64,000 nt of DNA from CAZFHA01 sp964518595. GTDB taxonomy: Bacteria > Bacillota > Clostridia > Saccharofermentanales > Saccharofermentanaceae. Below the pieces are notes generated by a model, which worked only from the letters and a program-made list of their open reading frames with translations, ran no database searches and was not told the origin of the DNA. Position numbers and translations under genes: made by a program. Shown here piece after piece: positions 35,667 to 45,100 of the stretch (position 1 is its first letter; every line of letters begins with the position of its first letter). The stretch covers positions 1-64,000 of the forward strand of contig CAZFHA010000019.1 of assembly GCA_964518595.1 (NCBI GenBank), written 5' to 3'.

Positions 35667-37772
35667 ATGACAGAATTTAGTTATAACCAAGAGTATCTTA
35701 CAAAAAATGGTCGACCTTGGTTCCCCATTATGGGTGAAATTCACTATTCCCGTTACCCTAGGGAGTATTGGAAAGAAGAGATTCAAAAAATGAAAGCCGG
35801 TGGGGTAGATGTTATCTCTTCTTATGTAATTTGGATTCATCATGAGGAGCAGGAGGGGGAGTTTGACTTTGGTGGTCAGAGGAACTTGAGAGCCTTTGTA
35901 AACTGCTGTGCTAGAACTAATGTGTACCTCTTTTTACGAATTGGTCCTTGGTGTCATGGTGAAGTCAGAAATGGCGGTTTTCCCGATTGGCTTTTACAAA
36001 AGCCATACGAGGTACGGTCTAATGATCCTGGTTATCTTGCACAGGTGGAGCAGTTTTATCAACAAATTTTTAAGCAGGTAAAGGGGCTTCTTTGGAAAGA
36101 TGGTGGACCAATAGTTGGTGTTCAAATCGAAAATGAATATGGTCATTGTGGGGGGCTTACGGGTGAGCCTGGAGAACAGCACATGAGGACTTTAAAGGAG
36201 ATGGCGAAAAGCGTTGGTTTTGACGTGCCGCTCTATACCGCAACCGGTTGGGGTGGTGCAGTTACCGGAGGTATGTTACCGGTAATGGGAGGCTACTGCG
36301 AAGCCCCTTGGGATCAAAGAATAACGGAAATTGAGCCTAGTGGTAACTACTTATTTTCCTATGAGCGCAATGATCACAATATTGGTTCTGATTATGGTTT
36401 AGGATATGGTTTAACCTTTGATCCAGAAAAGTTTCCTTTTTTAACTGCTGAATTAGGCGGTGGTTTACAAGTTACCCATCATCGACGTCCGGTTGCCACA
36501 GGTCAAGATATTGGGGCTATGTCCTTGGTTAAGTTAGGTAGTGGAGTAAATCTTTTGGGATACTATATGTATCACGGCGGAACAAATCCGAAGGGAAAAC
36601 TATCCAGCTTACAAGAATCCAGGGAAACAGGTTACTTAAACGATCTTCCTGAGCTTTCTTATGACTTCCGAGCCCCTCTTCGAGAATATGGTCAACTTAG
36701 TGCCAGCTACGGAGAAATTAAATTATTAGGAACATTTGTTAAAGATTTTGGAGAGGCACTTTGCCAAATGCCCGCATATATTCCAGACACGAACTCTGAG
36801 TCGGCGGATAATTATTCTGATCTGCGTTGGTCAATCCGCCGTAAGGGAGAAAGCGGCTATGTTTTTGTGAACAACTATCAACGCAGGCATAAAATGAAAG
36901 CTCATAATCAAGTTAGCCTGCAGGTTCAGCTTCCGGAAGAAACACTTATGTATCCTCTGGTGGATATTAAGGATAAAATGTACTTTTTCTGGCCTTTTAA
37001 TCTTGATTTAGCAGTTTCTTCAATCAGTACGGTAAGACTAAAGTTCTGTTGTGCTACGCCCTTTTGTCGCTTAAATCAAAAATCCTATGTTTTTTATACG
37101 GATTTTGATCCGGCATATTGCTTTGAAAATGAGTCGGAACGTCTTATGGTAGACATTGTTACCTTAACTAGAGCAGAGGCATTAATGGCCTACAAAATAA
37201 AGCTGGATCAGGAATATATTCTAATTAACCAAGGCGCAGTAGTGGCACAAGACTCTCCTCATAGCTATAAAATTTATTATCGGCAGACCGCTGATTTTTC
37301 TGTATTTCCCCCATTACCCTACTTGCCGGAAGGCTTTGAAATAGTTTCTCAGAGTGGAAGTGACAGCCTTATACGATACCAGGAAAAAACAACCACAGAG
37401 CAATCAAAGTTAACTCCCACTGTTCGGCTACAAGAAGAGACCGAAGAATATTGTCTTTATGAACTACAAATTACCGGCTATTTAGAATCTGCCGAAGACT
37501 GGTTTTTACAGCTCTTTTATGAAGGTGACCGGGCGGAGCTCTTTCTGGATGGACAGAAAATTGCTGATGATTTCTATTGTGGCCAGCCTTGGGAAATAAG
37601 CTTGGGTCGTTTTGCTTGTCCTGAAACTTTGATGCTGAAAATTTTTGCTCTTTCCCAAGAGGCTTCGGTTTATTTGGAAACATGGCCTCTGATGGGTGAG
37701 ACAGGAAAAGCCTGTAGATTAACAACTGTAACTATTGAACCGGAATATTCATGGAACTTGCATGTGGATTAA
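35667..37772 (+). CDS. Beta-galactosidase, glycoside hydrolase family 35
   Basis: Hydrolyses terminal beta-galactosyl residues inside the cell (no signal peptide). The GH35 start RPWFPIMGEIHYSRYPREYW and LRIGPWCHGEVRNGGFPDWL are diagnostic. The acid/base is Glu157 in VQIENEYGHCGG and the nucleophile Glu262 in FLTAELGGG. Residues 420-701 form C-terminal beta domains. Length 701. It follows the importer genes, so it probably finishes imported beta-1,4-galacto-oligosaccharides made by the GH53 enzyme encoded next. GGAGAG precedes the ATG. Confidence 0.93.
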   Translation: MTEFSYNQEYLTKNGRPWFPIMGEIHYSRYPREYWKEEIQKMKAGGVDVISSYVIWIHHEEQEGEFDFGGQRNLRAFVNCCARTNVYLFLRIGPWCHGEVRNGGFPDWLLQKPYEVRSNDPGYLAQVEQFYQQIFKQVKGLLWKDGGPIVGVQIENEYGHCGGLTGEPGEQHMRTLKEMAKSVGFDVPLYTATGWGGAVTGGMLPVMGGYCEAPWDQRITEIEPSGNYLFSYERNDHNIGSDYGLGYGLTFDPEKFPFLTAELGGGLQVTHHRRPVATGQDIGAMSLVKLGSGVNLLGYYMYHGGTNPKGKLSSLQESRETGYLNDLPELSYDFRAPLREYGQLSASYGEIKLLGTFVKDFGEALCQMPAYIPDTNSESADNYSDLRWSIRRKGESGYVFVNNYQRRHKMKAHNQVSLQVQLPEETLMYPLVDIKDKMYFFWPFNLDLAVSSISTVRLKFCCATPFCRLNQKSYVFYTDFDPAYCFENESERLMVDIVTLTRAEALMAYKIKLDQEYILINQGAVVAQDSPHSYKIYYRQTADFSVFPPLPYLPEGFEIVSQSGSDSLIRYQEKTTTEQSKLTPTVRLQEETEEYCLYELQITGYLESAEDWFLQLFYEGDRAELFLDGQKIADDFYCGQPWEISLGRFACPETLMLKIFALSQEASVYLETWPLMGETGKACRLTTVTIEPEYSWNLHVD

Positions 37773-37817
37773 TTACATCAGATAAGAAAATACCTTAGGT
37801 TAAAAGGAGGCGTGCCA

Positions 37818-40244
37818 ATGAAGTCAGCTAAAAGAAAACAATTTATCCCATCAATTGCCGCTGGAGTTATTCTCTTTTCAGTTAGTGTATCTTGTCTGTT
37901 TTCACCTGTTCAGCAGATCTGGGGGACTGAGAATCCTCCCGCCGCAGTGACTGAAGTAGCGGTGGAGAAAGTAGACTCATTGTCAGAGGATTTTATCATG
38001 GGGGTCGATATTTCCAGCCTCATTGCCCAAGAAGAAAGTGGTGTAACCTACTATAATACCCAAGGTCAGCCACAAGATATATTTGCTTTGCTCTCAGAAG
38101 CGGGCGTAAACTATATTCGTCTGCGGATTTGGAATGATCCTTATGATGCTACTGGACATGGCTATGGTGGTGGTAATTGTGATCTGGAAAAAGCTGCCCG
38201 GATGGGACAGCGTGCTGCAGCTTATGGGATGAAAGTACTAATAGATTTTCACTATTCTGATTTCTGGGCTGATCCAGCAAAACAAACAGCTCCTAAGTCA
38301 TGGAGTGGTTTTGACTTAGAAGAAAAGAAGACGGCTCTATATTCTTATACTAAGACAAGTCTGGAAACTTTGCTTCAAGCTGGTGTTCCAGTAGGCATGG
38401 TACAAATTGGAAACGAGACTAATGGAAAAATAGCTGGTGTTAGTGGTAGTGTAGAGATGTGTCAGCTTTTTTCAGCCGGAAGCCAGGCCGTCAGGGAGAT
38501 TGATCCTGATATTTTAGTTGCTCTGCATTTTACTGATCCTCAAAGGAATGTTCCCTTGAATTGGGCGGCAACCTTAGCGGCTCAAGGGGTAGATTACGAT
38601 GTTTTGGCAACATCGTATTATCCTTTTTGGCATGGCAGCCTTGAGAATCTAACCACTCAGTTGACTACAATTGCCAGTACTTACAACAAAAAAGTCATGG
38701 TAGCAGAAGTTTCTTATGCCTATACACTTGCAGATGGTGATGGCCATACCAATGTTATTGACACAGCTAGTGAATTAGCTTTCGGCTACCCAGCTACGGT
38801 TCAAGGACAGACAAACGCGATTCGAGATGTAATTGCAGCTGTCTCAGCAGTTGGAGAGGCTGGGTTAGGCGTGTTTTACTGGGAACCGGCTTGGATACCA
38901 GTGGGTGCACCGGAAAACTTGAGCCAAAACAAGCAAATCTGGGAACAATATGGTTCTGGATGGGCATCTAGTTTTGCAGGTGAGTATGATTCAGAAGATG
39001 CAGGCGTCTGGTATGGCGGCAGTGCCTGGGATAATCAAGGCCTTTTTGATTTTAGTGGGAAAGCTTTACCTTCTCTGGAAGTATTTCGCTTGGTGTATAC
39101 CGGTAAAGAACTGCCAATAACCGTTGTAGAGATTAAAAACCCTCAACTGACCATGGAAAGAGGCAATCAGATCAATTTGCCTTCAACGGTAAATGTAAGC
39201 TTTAGTAATGCACAGGTTCGAGACTTGGCAGTAAACTGGGATGTCTCTCAACTGGCACTGCTAAATTCGGAGAAGATTGGCGTATTTTACATAGACGGAC
39301 TTATTCCAGAACTTGATAATAAACCGGTTCAAGCCCAAGTTACAATTGTAATGCCTAATCTTTTGGAAAATCCAAGTTTTGAAAACTCCTCCATGACCAT
39401 GTATAACCTGAGCAACAGTCAGGTAAGTCGGCAAGCCTCTGATCCAAAGACTGGAGCTTTTTCAGCTAAATTCTATAGTCCCTCTGCCGTTGCGTTTACC
39501 ATTAGTCAAACCATCAGCCTTGCACCGGGGACATATAGCTTTCTACTACCTATGCAAGGGGGTGGAGTGGGTGTTTCACCTCAGATTTATGCCTATGTGG
39601 CTTTGGAGGGTGAGGTTTTGGCAACGGATTCTTTAGCGCTGACCGGATGGTTAAACTGGGATGTAGCCGAAATCACATTTACGGTTATAGAGAAGGCTAA
39701 TTATTCGGTTGGTGCTCAAGTGATAGCTCAGAGTGGGGCTTGGGGAACAACGGATGACTGGTCTTTACGGAAAATAAAAGCTTATTTAGATACGCATCAG
39801 GTGGAACAAATATTACTAAAGATTGCTAAGCTGCCGGAAAATCAATATACAGTCGATTCATGGAAGCGGATGATGATGGCGAAAGCAGCAGCTGAAAATA
39901 TTATTGAAGACATAGATGGGCAACAAGTCGCCCTTGACAAAGCCACCGATCAGCTAGAATTTGAATTGGCAGCGTTAGAATTGCTTGTTTCACCCACTGG
40001 AAGTCCTACTATTACTCCAGAGCCAACTCCGATAGTAACGGTAGCACCTTCACCTACCCCCGGCGCAGAGGAATCAACAGTTCCAACAGTCTCAGGAACT
40101 GTTCTTAATGCCAAAATATCTAAAACAGCAAAAACCGGTGAGGGGAAAGGTCACGAAGGGGTAGCTCTGGGACTCTTAATTTTAGGCAGTGTTCTCTTTT
40201 GCAGCTCCAGAAAAGTCTATTGCTACTTGAAAAAAAGTAGTTAG
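37818..40244 (+). CDS. Wall-anchored endo-beta-1,4-galactanase, GH53 with galactan-binding modules
   Basis: Cuts beta-1,4-galactan side chains of pectin at the cell surface. A signal peptide is followed by GH53 (about residues 55-430) starting FIMGVDISSLIAQEESGV, with NYIRLRIWNDPYD. The acid/base is Glu200 in VQIGNETNGK and the nucleophile Glu297 in VMVAEVSYAYT. Next come a Big_4-like Ig module (VEIKNPQLTMERGNQINLPS) and a CBM61-like galactan-binding module starting NLLENPSFENSS. A helical FIVAR-like stretch and a Pro/Thr spacer precede KTAKTGEG, a hydrophobic helix and a basic tail. ATG 37818 is spaced 7 bases from AAAGGAGG. The sorting motif lacks proline, as in the 26360 protein. Length 808. 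Confidence 0.9.
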   Translation: MKSAKRKQFIPSIAAGVILFSVSVSCLFSPVQQIWGTENPPAAVTEVAVEKVDSLSEDFIMGVDISSLIAQEESGVTYYNTQGQPQDIFALLSEAGVNYIRLRIWNDPYDATGHGYGGGNCDLEKAARMGQRAAAYGMKVLIDFHYSDFWADPAKQTAPKSWSGFDLEEKKTALYSYTKTSLETLLQAGVPVGMVQIGNETNGKIAGVSGSVEMCQLFSAGSQAVREIDPDILVALHFTDPQRNVPLNWAATLAAQGVDYDVLATSYYPFWHGSLENLTTQLTTIASTYNKKVMVAEVSYAYTLADGDGHTNVIDTASELAFGYPATVQGQTNAIRDVIAAVSAVGEAGLGVFYWEPAWIPVGAPENLSQNKQIWEQYGSGWASSFAGEYDSEDAGVWYGGSAWDNQGLFDFSGKALPSLEVFRLVYTGKELPITVVEIKNPQLTMERGNQINLPSTVNVSFSNAQVRDLAVNWDVSQLALLNSEKIGVFYIDGLIPELDNKPVQAQVTIVMPNLLENPSFENSSMTMYNLSNSQVSRQASDPKTGAFSAKFYSPSAVAFTISQTISLAPGTYSFLLPMQGGGVGVSPQIYAYVALEGEVLATDSLALTGWLNWDVAEITFTVIEKANYSVGAQVIAQSGAWGTTDDWSLRKIKAYLDTHQVEQILLKIAKLPENQYTVDSWKRMMMAKAAAENIIEDIDGQQVALDKATDQLEFELAALELLVSPTGSPTITPEPTPIVTVAPSPTPGAEESTVPTVSGTVLNAKISKTAKTGEGKGHEGVALGLLILGSVLFCSSRKVYCYLKKSS

Positions 40245-40260
40245 GTTTTTGCTATTTGGA

Positions 40261-40295
40261 ATAAAAAACTGATAGCAAGAGAAATAGTTTTTTAT
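40261..40295 (+). terminator. Weak A/T-rich inverted repeat after the galactanase gene
   Basis: ATAAAAAACT (40261-40270) pairs perfectly with AGTTTTTTAT (40286-40295) around a 15-base loop. Low GC makes it a weak terminator, but it sits where the galactan operon should end. Confidence 0.45.
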
Positions 40296-40377
40296 ATTTC
40301 CGACTTAGATGTTTTCAAACAGTCTCTTTTATCGTATTATTTGATTGGGTGGTAAAATAATTAGGGAGGGATATCAG

Positions 40378-41442
40378 TTGTCAACTGAACCTGAGTACCT
40401 TAGTTTAGCCCACCTGTTGGAAGAGAGTATGAATGAAATCAATCAAGATATCGTGATTTTTGCGCGGCCTAAAGAGCGCTTGGTTGACATATTAACTTGT
40501 AAAAAGATGCCTGCCTTGTATAGCTTAGCTCAGGCTTATTCTCTTGAGGGATATTTAGAATATAAGAAAGCCGATCTAATTATTCTTTTGGCGCAAAGGA
40601 TGGCTAACCCAGATATCATAGCAGAGAAACTATCCTTGCTACAAGAATGGGAATGGCGTTATTTTCAGGAATTATCGGAGAAGGATTGTATCCTTTTAGA
40701 TAGGTATCCTAATTTTAGATATATGTTATCTTTGAGCCTTTCTCTAGTCGTGGCCTTTAGTTTTTCAAAGAAATTTGCCATTATTATTCCAACAGAAATT
40801 CGGCAAGCCTTTCATAATCTGAAGTACCAAGGTTTTCTGGCTAAGAAGCAGCAGCGGGAGCTACTTCAACTCTATGCTAATGGGGCGGTCAATCTCTATG
40901 GCGTAATTCGAAAATTGGACTTGTATTTGATTTTTTGTCGGCAAAACAACGTGAACATTTCTTTTGAAGAATTGCTGGCAGATATTGCTTTCCCTTCCTA
41001 TATTCGGAAGGAATATCGACAATATAGAGATTTTCTAGTCGGAATTGAGTTTGAGATGTCAGACTTTCAAGGTGTAGATGAGTTAGTAGAACTGGCAGAA
41101 AACTATACAATCTATGTTCCCGAGAAGAATACTTTCCTGGACTATAGTAATTACCGATATGTGGAAGATACCCCTCAGACAAAGGCACTATATCAATTTT
41201 TGGAAGCCAACTTCAAAAAAAGTGCTCGCTTTCTTGATTATTTGGTAAAGGATATGGCCAGTGCTGCCCGGTTTGAAACCTCTCTGGAAGATCTGTACAA
41301 TATTTTAGATTCTCGCCTTGAAGGGATTAAAGAAGAGCAAAAATCCCCCTTAGATTATTTACTTAAAGAATTAATTGTTCATGCAAGACTTTGGCGATTT
41401 CATGGTCATACTTGGGCTGAGGTAGAAAGTCGGCAGAATTGA
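40378..41442 (+). CDS. Unrecognised protein with possible SAP/Rho-N-like motif
   Basis: I do not recognise this family. The TTG start at 40378 follows AGGGAGGG with 7 bases spacing, so the 354-residue frame is likely real. Residues about 40-70 (MPALYSLAQAYSLEG then KADLIILLAQRM) match the helix-extension-helix pattern of SAP or Rho-N domains, which can bind nucleic acid. Residues about 121-139 form a hydrophobic helix (LSLSLSLVVAFSFSKKFAI). The rest is helical and Tyr/Leu rich, with no catalytic motif seen. There is no signal peptide. It is followed by an elaborate terminator and appears to be a single-gene unit between the galactan and transketolase operons. A role in regulation or stress is possible but unproven. 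Confidence 0.6.
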   Translation: MSTEPEYLSLAHLLEESMNEINQDIVIFARPKERLVDILTCKKMPALYSLAQAYSLEGYLEYKKADLIILLAQRMANPDIIAEKLSLLQEWEWRYFQELSEKDCILLDRYPNFRYMLSLSLSLVVAFSFSKKFAIIIPTEIRQAFHNLKYQGFLAKKQQRELLQLYANGAVNLYGVIRKLDLYLIFCRQNNVNISFEELLADIAFPSYIRKEYRQYRDFLVGIEFEMSDFQGVDELVELAENYTIYVPEKNTFLDYSNYRYVEDTPQTKALYQFLEANFKKSARFLDYLVKDMASAARFETSLEDLYNILDSRLEGIKEEQKSPLDYLLKELIVHARLWRFHGHTWAEVESRQN

Positions 41443-41468
41443 AGCTGCCTAAGTCTGGGCTTTACTTG

Positions 41469-41550
41469 GATACAGATTCTCACTTCCCTGTAAAATATAT
41501 TCCTGATGGATTATTTTACTGTGTGGCTGGAATCTGTATCTTTTTTATTT
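41469..41550 (+). terminator. Two-part terminator after the unrecognised gene
   Basis: GATACAGATTC (41469-41479) pairs perfectly with GAATCTGTATC (41530-41540), followed by TTTTTT. Inside the 50-base loop a second helix, GTAAAATA with TATTTTAC, can form. The long nested loop is unusual for a simple terminator and could allow alternative folding. Confidence 0.65.
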
Positions 41551-41712
41551 GCTGCTCTAAGACTAGTCTTGCTTTAGTTTAGGCGGTCTTGGTTTTGCTT
41601 AAAATTTTTTTCGATACATAAAACAGTCAATTTTCTAGGTGATATCTTTTTTTATCTTTTACTAATTACATTGATGTGGTAAAAATTTATGTAAAAACAA
41701 TGGTAAATAATA

Positions 41713-41741
41713 TTGTAATTTTATATAAACTTTTATATAAT
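41713..41741 (+). promoter_or_regulatory. Promoter of the transketolase/kinase operon
   Basis: TTGTAA (41713-41718) and TATAAT (41736-41741) are spaced 17 bases, 43 bases before the ATG. Confidence 0.65.
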
Positions 41742-41783
41742 CGCCTCAGAGAAAAGAATTACTATCAGATTAAGGGGGATTAC

Positions 41784-42608
41784 ATGTATCAGCTTAACTA
41801 TCAGGAAATTGCTGCATATCGGCGCGCGGAACTTTTGCAAATGATATATGAAGCGAACACCGGACACACCGGTGGGGCATTGTCCAGTGTAGATATTTTG
41901 GTGGCTCTATATTATGGGACAATGCATATTCGCCCGAGTGAGCCTACCTGGCCGGATCGGGATCGCTTTGTCCTCAGTAAGGGACATAGTGTTGAGGGTT
42001 ATTTGTGTATACTAGCCGATCTGGGATTTTTCCCCAGGCAGGAACTAAAAACTTTTAGTCAATACAAATCCCGATTGATTGGTCATCCCAGTAACAAAGT
42101 CCCCGGTATGGAGATCTGCTCGGGTGCTTTGGGGCACGGGTTATCTGTGGGGGTGGGCATGGCATTAGGCGCCAAGCGTCAAAATAAATCATGGCTAACC
42201 TACGTATTAATGGGGGATGGTGAGCTGGCAGAGGGGAGTGTTTGGGAAGCTGCCATGGCTGCCGCTAACTATAAACTAGATAATTTGGTTGCAATTATAG
42301 ATCGTAATGGTCTGCAAATTAGCGGCAGTACAGAGGATGTTATGGCTTTAGAGAATCTAACTGCCAAATGGGAAGCTTTTGGCTGGACAGTAATCAATGA
42401 AGATGGACATGACATTGACAGGCTGATAAAAACGTTTAATTCTATTCCGATAGAAAAGGAGAAACCTTTGATGGTCATTGCTCGGACAATCAAAGGAAAG
42501 GGTGTCCGAAGCATGGAAAATGTAGCCAAATGGCATCATGGTATCCCTAGCCCGGAACAGTTAGAACAAGCCTTCAAAGATTTAGAGGTAGAGGGGGTTA
42601 TTTTATGA
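41784..42608 (+). CDS. Transketolase-type enzyme, N-terminal (thiamine-binding) subunit
   Basis: One half of a split transketolase that moves two-carbon units between sugar phosphates. NTGHTGGALSSVDILVALYYG opens the thiamine-diphosphate domain and DRFVLSKGHSVEGY follows. The metal/diphosphate motif is GDGELAEGSVWEAAMAAANY and its Asn lies in IIDRNGLQ. ATG 41784 has AAGGGGG upstream; the frame extends back to 41676 without a ribosome site there. Length 274. It overlaps the C-terminal subunit gene by 4 bases. Being next to an FGGY kinase suggests a dedicated sugar pathway, possibly like apulose-4-phosphate transketolase. Confidence 0.92.
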   Translation: MYQLNYQEIAAYRRAELLQMIYEANTGHTGGALSSVDILVALYYGTMHIRPSEPTWPDRDRFVLSKGHSVEGYLCILADLGFFPRQELKTFSQYKSRLIGHPSNKVPGMEICSGALGHGLSVGVGMALGAKRQNKSWLTYVLMGDGELAEGSVWEAAMAAANYKLDNLVAIIDRNGLQISGSTEDVMALENLTAKWEAFGWTVINEDGHDIDRLIKTFNSIPIEKEKPLMVIARTIKGKGVRSMENVAKWHHGIPSPEQLEQAFKDLEVEGVIL

Positions 42609-43567
42609 GTATACCTTGTCGCCAAGCTTTTTCAGAACAGATTCTTGTCCAAGCCCAAGAGGATACATCTATTATTGTCTTATGTACAGATTCGCGAGGC
42701 TCAGTAATTTTAGGAAAGTATGCGCAGGAACGTCCAGAACAATTTGTCGAGATGGGTATTGCGGAACAAAACTGTGTTGGGGTTGCGGCAGGGTTGGCTA
42801 ATAGCGGTCTCAAGCCCTTTGTAGCTGGACCCGCCTGTTTTTATTCTATGCGTAGTGCAGAACAAGTGAAAGTTGATCTGGCTTATTCCCAATCCAATGT
42901 TAAGGTTATTGGTATTTCGGGAGGAGTCAGCTATGGTGCGCTGGGAACCAGCCATCACTCGCTTCAAGATGTTGCTATGATGACGGCTATTCCCGGGTTG
43001 ACAGTGATTTTGCCAGCGGATTCATGGCAGACTGCCGCTATGACAGACTCTTTATGCCACCATGTGGGGCCAGTGTATGTTCGGATGGGACGTGGAAGTA
43101 TAGCAGATTTGTATGGCCCCCAAGGGGCAAGTGGATTATCGCCTCAATTCGCAATTGGAAAAGCGATTTGCCTTATGGAAGGCCAGGATATACTCATTCT
43201 AGCTTGTGGAGAAACTGTTTATCCGGCATTTCAAGCCGGGAAATTGTTGGCGCAAAGTGGGATAGCTGCCACCGTACTAGATATGCATACCTTGATGCCT
43301 TTAGATGAGAAGATGCTTTATCAATGGGCTAAGAAATGTCGGGCTGTGGTGAGTGTAGAAGAACATAGTATCAATGGTGGACTGGGTAGCTTAGTCGCCA
43401 GTTTCTTGGCAGAGAATTGCCCTCGTCCGATGAAAAAGATTGCTCTTCCTAATGCAAATATTGTAACCGGTACTTCTGCTGAGGTTTTTACCCATTATGG
43501 ACTGACAAAGGAGAATATCGCCTTCCAAGGGGAGGCTCTACTTCGGCAGGTAGATGGAGCTTTATAG
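42605..43567 (+). CDS. Transketolase-type enzyme, C-terminal subunit
   Basis: The second half of the split transketolase: pyrimidine-binding and C-terminal domains. The pyrimidine-binding domain shows VEMGIAEQNCVGVAAGLANS with the catalytic Glu. HHSLQDVAMMTAIPGLTVILP and GPVYVRMGRG follow, then the C-terminal domain with EEHSINGGLGSLVASFLAEN. Length 320 is normal for split forms. ATGA overlap with the first subunit gene ensures equal expression. Split transketolase pairs also resemble 1-deoxyxylulose-5-phosphate synthase and pyruvate dehydrogenase subunits, but the order and lengths fit transketolase. Confidence 0.92.
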   Translation: MSIPCRQAFSEQILVQAQEDTSIIVLCTDSRGSVILGKYAQERPEQFVEMGIAEQNCVGVAAGLANSGLKPFVAGPACFYSMRSAEQVKVDLAYSQSNVKVIGISGGVSYGALGTSHHSLQDVAMMTAIPGLTVILPADSWQTAAMTDSLCHHVGPVYVRMGRGSIADLYGPQGASGLSPQFAIGKAICLMEGQDILILACGETVYPAFQAGKLLAQSGIAATVLDMHTLMPLDEKMLYQWAKKCRAVVSVEEHSINGGLGSLVASFLAENCPRPMKKIALPNANIVTGTSAEVFTHYGLTKENIAFQGEALLRQVDGAL

Positions 43568-43590
43568 GATGTAAAGGGAGGCGATGAGAT

Positions 43591-45054
43591 ATGGAATATA
43601 TATTGGGAATAGATCAAAGCACCTCTGGCACAAAAGTTATAGTAGTGGATAAAGCAGGCAGAATTGTTGGGAAAAATACCATTCTTCACAGCCAGATTTA
43701 TCCAGAAACTGGTTGGTCGCAGCAAGATGGCTCGGAAATTTGGCGCAATGTTCTTACGCTTCTCAAGGAGATACCGAACTCTTTGGCTGTTCCCTGGGAG
43801 CAGATTTGTGGTCTTTCGATTAGCAATCAGCGGGAAACTGTAATTATATGGGACAAGAGCAGCGGCGAACCTTTGACTCCGGCTGTCACATGGCAGTGTC
43901 AGAGAGGTAAGAAAATCTGCCAATCTTTGCAAAAGGTGGCGCCGGAGGTTCAAAAAAAGACTGGCTTGGCCTTATCACCTTACTATTCAGCAGCTAAGAT
44001 TGCTTGGCTATTAGAAAATACCCCTGGGCTTTTACAGGCTTGCCAGAAGGGTAAAGCTCTTATTGGAACCATGGATGCTTATTTATTATTTCGATTATCA
44101 GCAGGGGCCATTTTTGCTACAGATATTTCTAATGCCAGTAGAACACAGCTATTTAGTTTAGAGAGCTTGGCTTGGGATGAAGAGCTAACTAAGCTGTTCA
44201 AGATTCCCATCAAAGCACTTCCAATAGTAAAGTCTTCTGATAGCCTTTTCGGTACCACTGCTTCCGGACTTTTACCCAAAACTTTGCCTATTTCTGGGGT
44301 AATGGGTGATTCTCACGCTGCCCTCTTTGGTCAGGGCTGCCTTAGTATGGGCATGGTAAAGGCTACTTACGGAACCGGTTCGTCAATTATGATGAATGCA
44401 GGATTTACTTTGCCAGAGCCGCCTTTGGGAATTTCGGCTAGTGTTGGATTTGCCTTTCAAAACCAGATCCATTATGTACTTGAAGGTAATGTTACCAGTT
44501 CTGGTGATACCTTAAATTGGTTATGCCATGAAATGGAACTTTTTACTGATCCGGAAGAAATTGATTGTTTGGCAGAGTTGGTGCCAGATAGCGGCGGGGT
44601 GTTTTTGGTGCCAGCCTTTAATGGTTTGGGAGCGCCATATTTTAATAGTAGCGCCAGAGCAGCTATCTTGGGATTGTCACGAGGAAGCACCCGAAAACAA
44701 ATTGCCAGAGCGGCTTTAGAAGCAATTGCCTTTCAAAACCAAGCGGTATTGGCGGCTATGGGGCAGAGGATTCAGGAATTACGGGTTGATGGTGGACCTA
44801 CCCGGAGCCGGGTTTTAATGCAATTTCAAGCTGAACTTATCGGTTGTCCTATTAGAGTTAGCCAAGATGCGGAACTATCGGCCTTGGGTGCTGCTTGGAT
44901 GGGAGGATTAACCCTAGGGGTTTACGGAGGTATTGACCAACTCTTGCAGACAAAAGGGCAGGGGCAATGCTTTACCGGAATTTTGCCAAAGGAGGTGACA
45001 GACAGAGCTAAAGTAGCTTGGGAACAGGCAGTTAAGCAAGTCTGCTTTTTCTAA
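43591..45054 (+). CDS. FGGY-family carbohydrate kinase (glycerol-kinase-like subgroup)
   Basis: Phosphorylates a sugar, ketose or polyol with ATP. The N terminus YILGIDQSTSGTKVIVVDKA holds the phosphate-binding loop. ISNQRETVIIWDKSSGEPL, TWQCQRGKKICQ and TGLALSPYYSAAKIAWLLEN match glycerol kinases closely. The second ATPase half has KATYGTGSSIMMNAG and DGGPTRSRVLMQFQAEL. Length 487. GGGAGG precedes the ATG. In this cassette, with transketolase and a fucose-isomerase-like gene, a ketopentose such as ribulose, xylulose or apulose is a more logical substrate than glycerol. Sequence alone leaves this open. Confidence 0.88.
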   Translation: MEYILGIDQSTSGTKVIVVDKAGRIVGKNTILHSQIYPETGWSQQDGSEIWRNVLTLLKEIPNSLAVPWEQICGLSISNQRETVIIWDKSSGEPLTPAVTWQCQRGKKICQSLQKVAPEVQKKTGLALSPYYSAAKIAWLLENTPGLLQACQKGKALIGTMDAYLLFRLSAGAIFATDISNASRTQLFSLESLAWDEELTKLFKIPIKALPIVKSSDSLFGTTASGLLPKTLPISGVMGDSHAALFGQGCLSMGMVKATYGTGSSIMMNAGFTLPEPPLGISASVGFAFQNQIHYVLEGNVTSSGDTLNWLCHEMELFTDPEEIDCLAELVPDSGGVFLVPAFNGLGAPYFNSSARAAILGLSRGSTRKQIARAALEAIAFQNQAVLAAMGQRIQELRVDGGPTRSRVLMQFQAELIGCPIRVSQDAELSALGAAWMGGLTLGVYGGIDQLLQTKGQGQCFTGILPKEVTDRAKVAWEQAVKQVCFF

Positions 45055-45100
45055 CCGACTTATTGATATTCACAGGCATTAGATGAGAAAAGGAGTATTT

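Larger units (their letters stand above)
41443..41783. other. 341-base gene-free region before the transketolase operon
   Basis: It contains a two-part hairpin terminator (41469-41550) and, 43 bases before the transketolase start, a good promoter (41713-41741). The A/T-rich stretch between them has no frame with a ribosome site. Confidence 0.75.
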
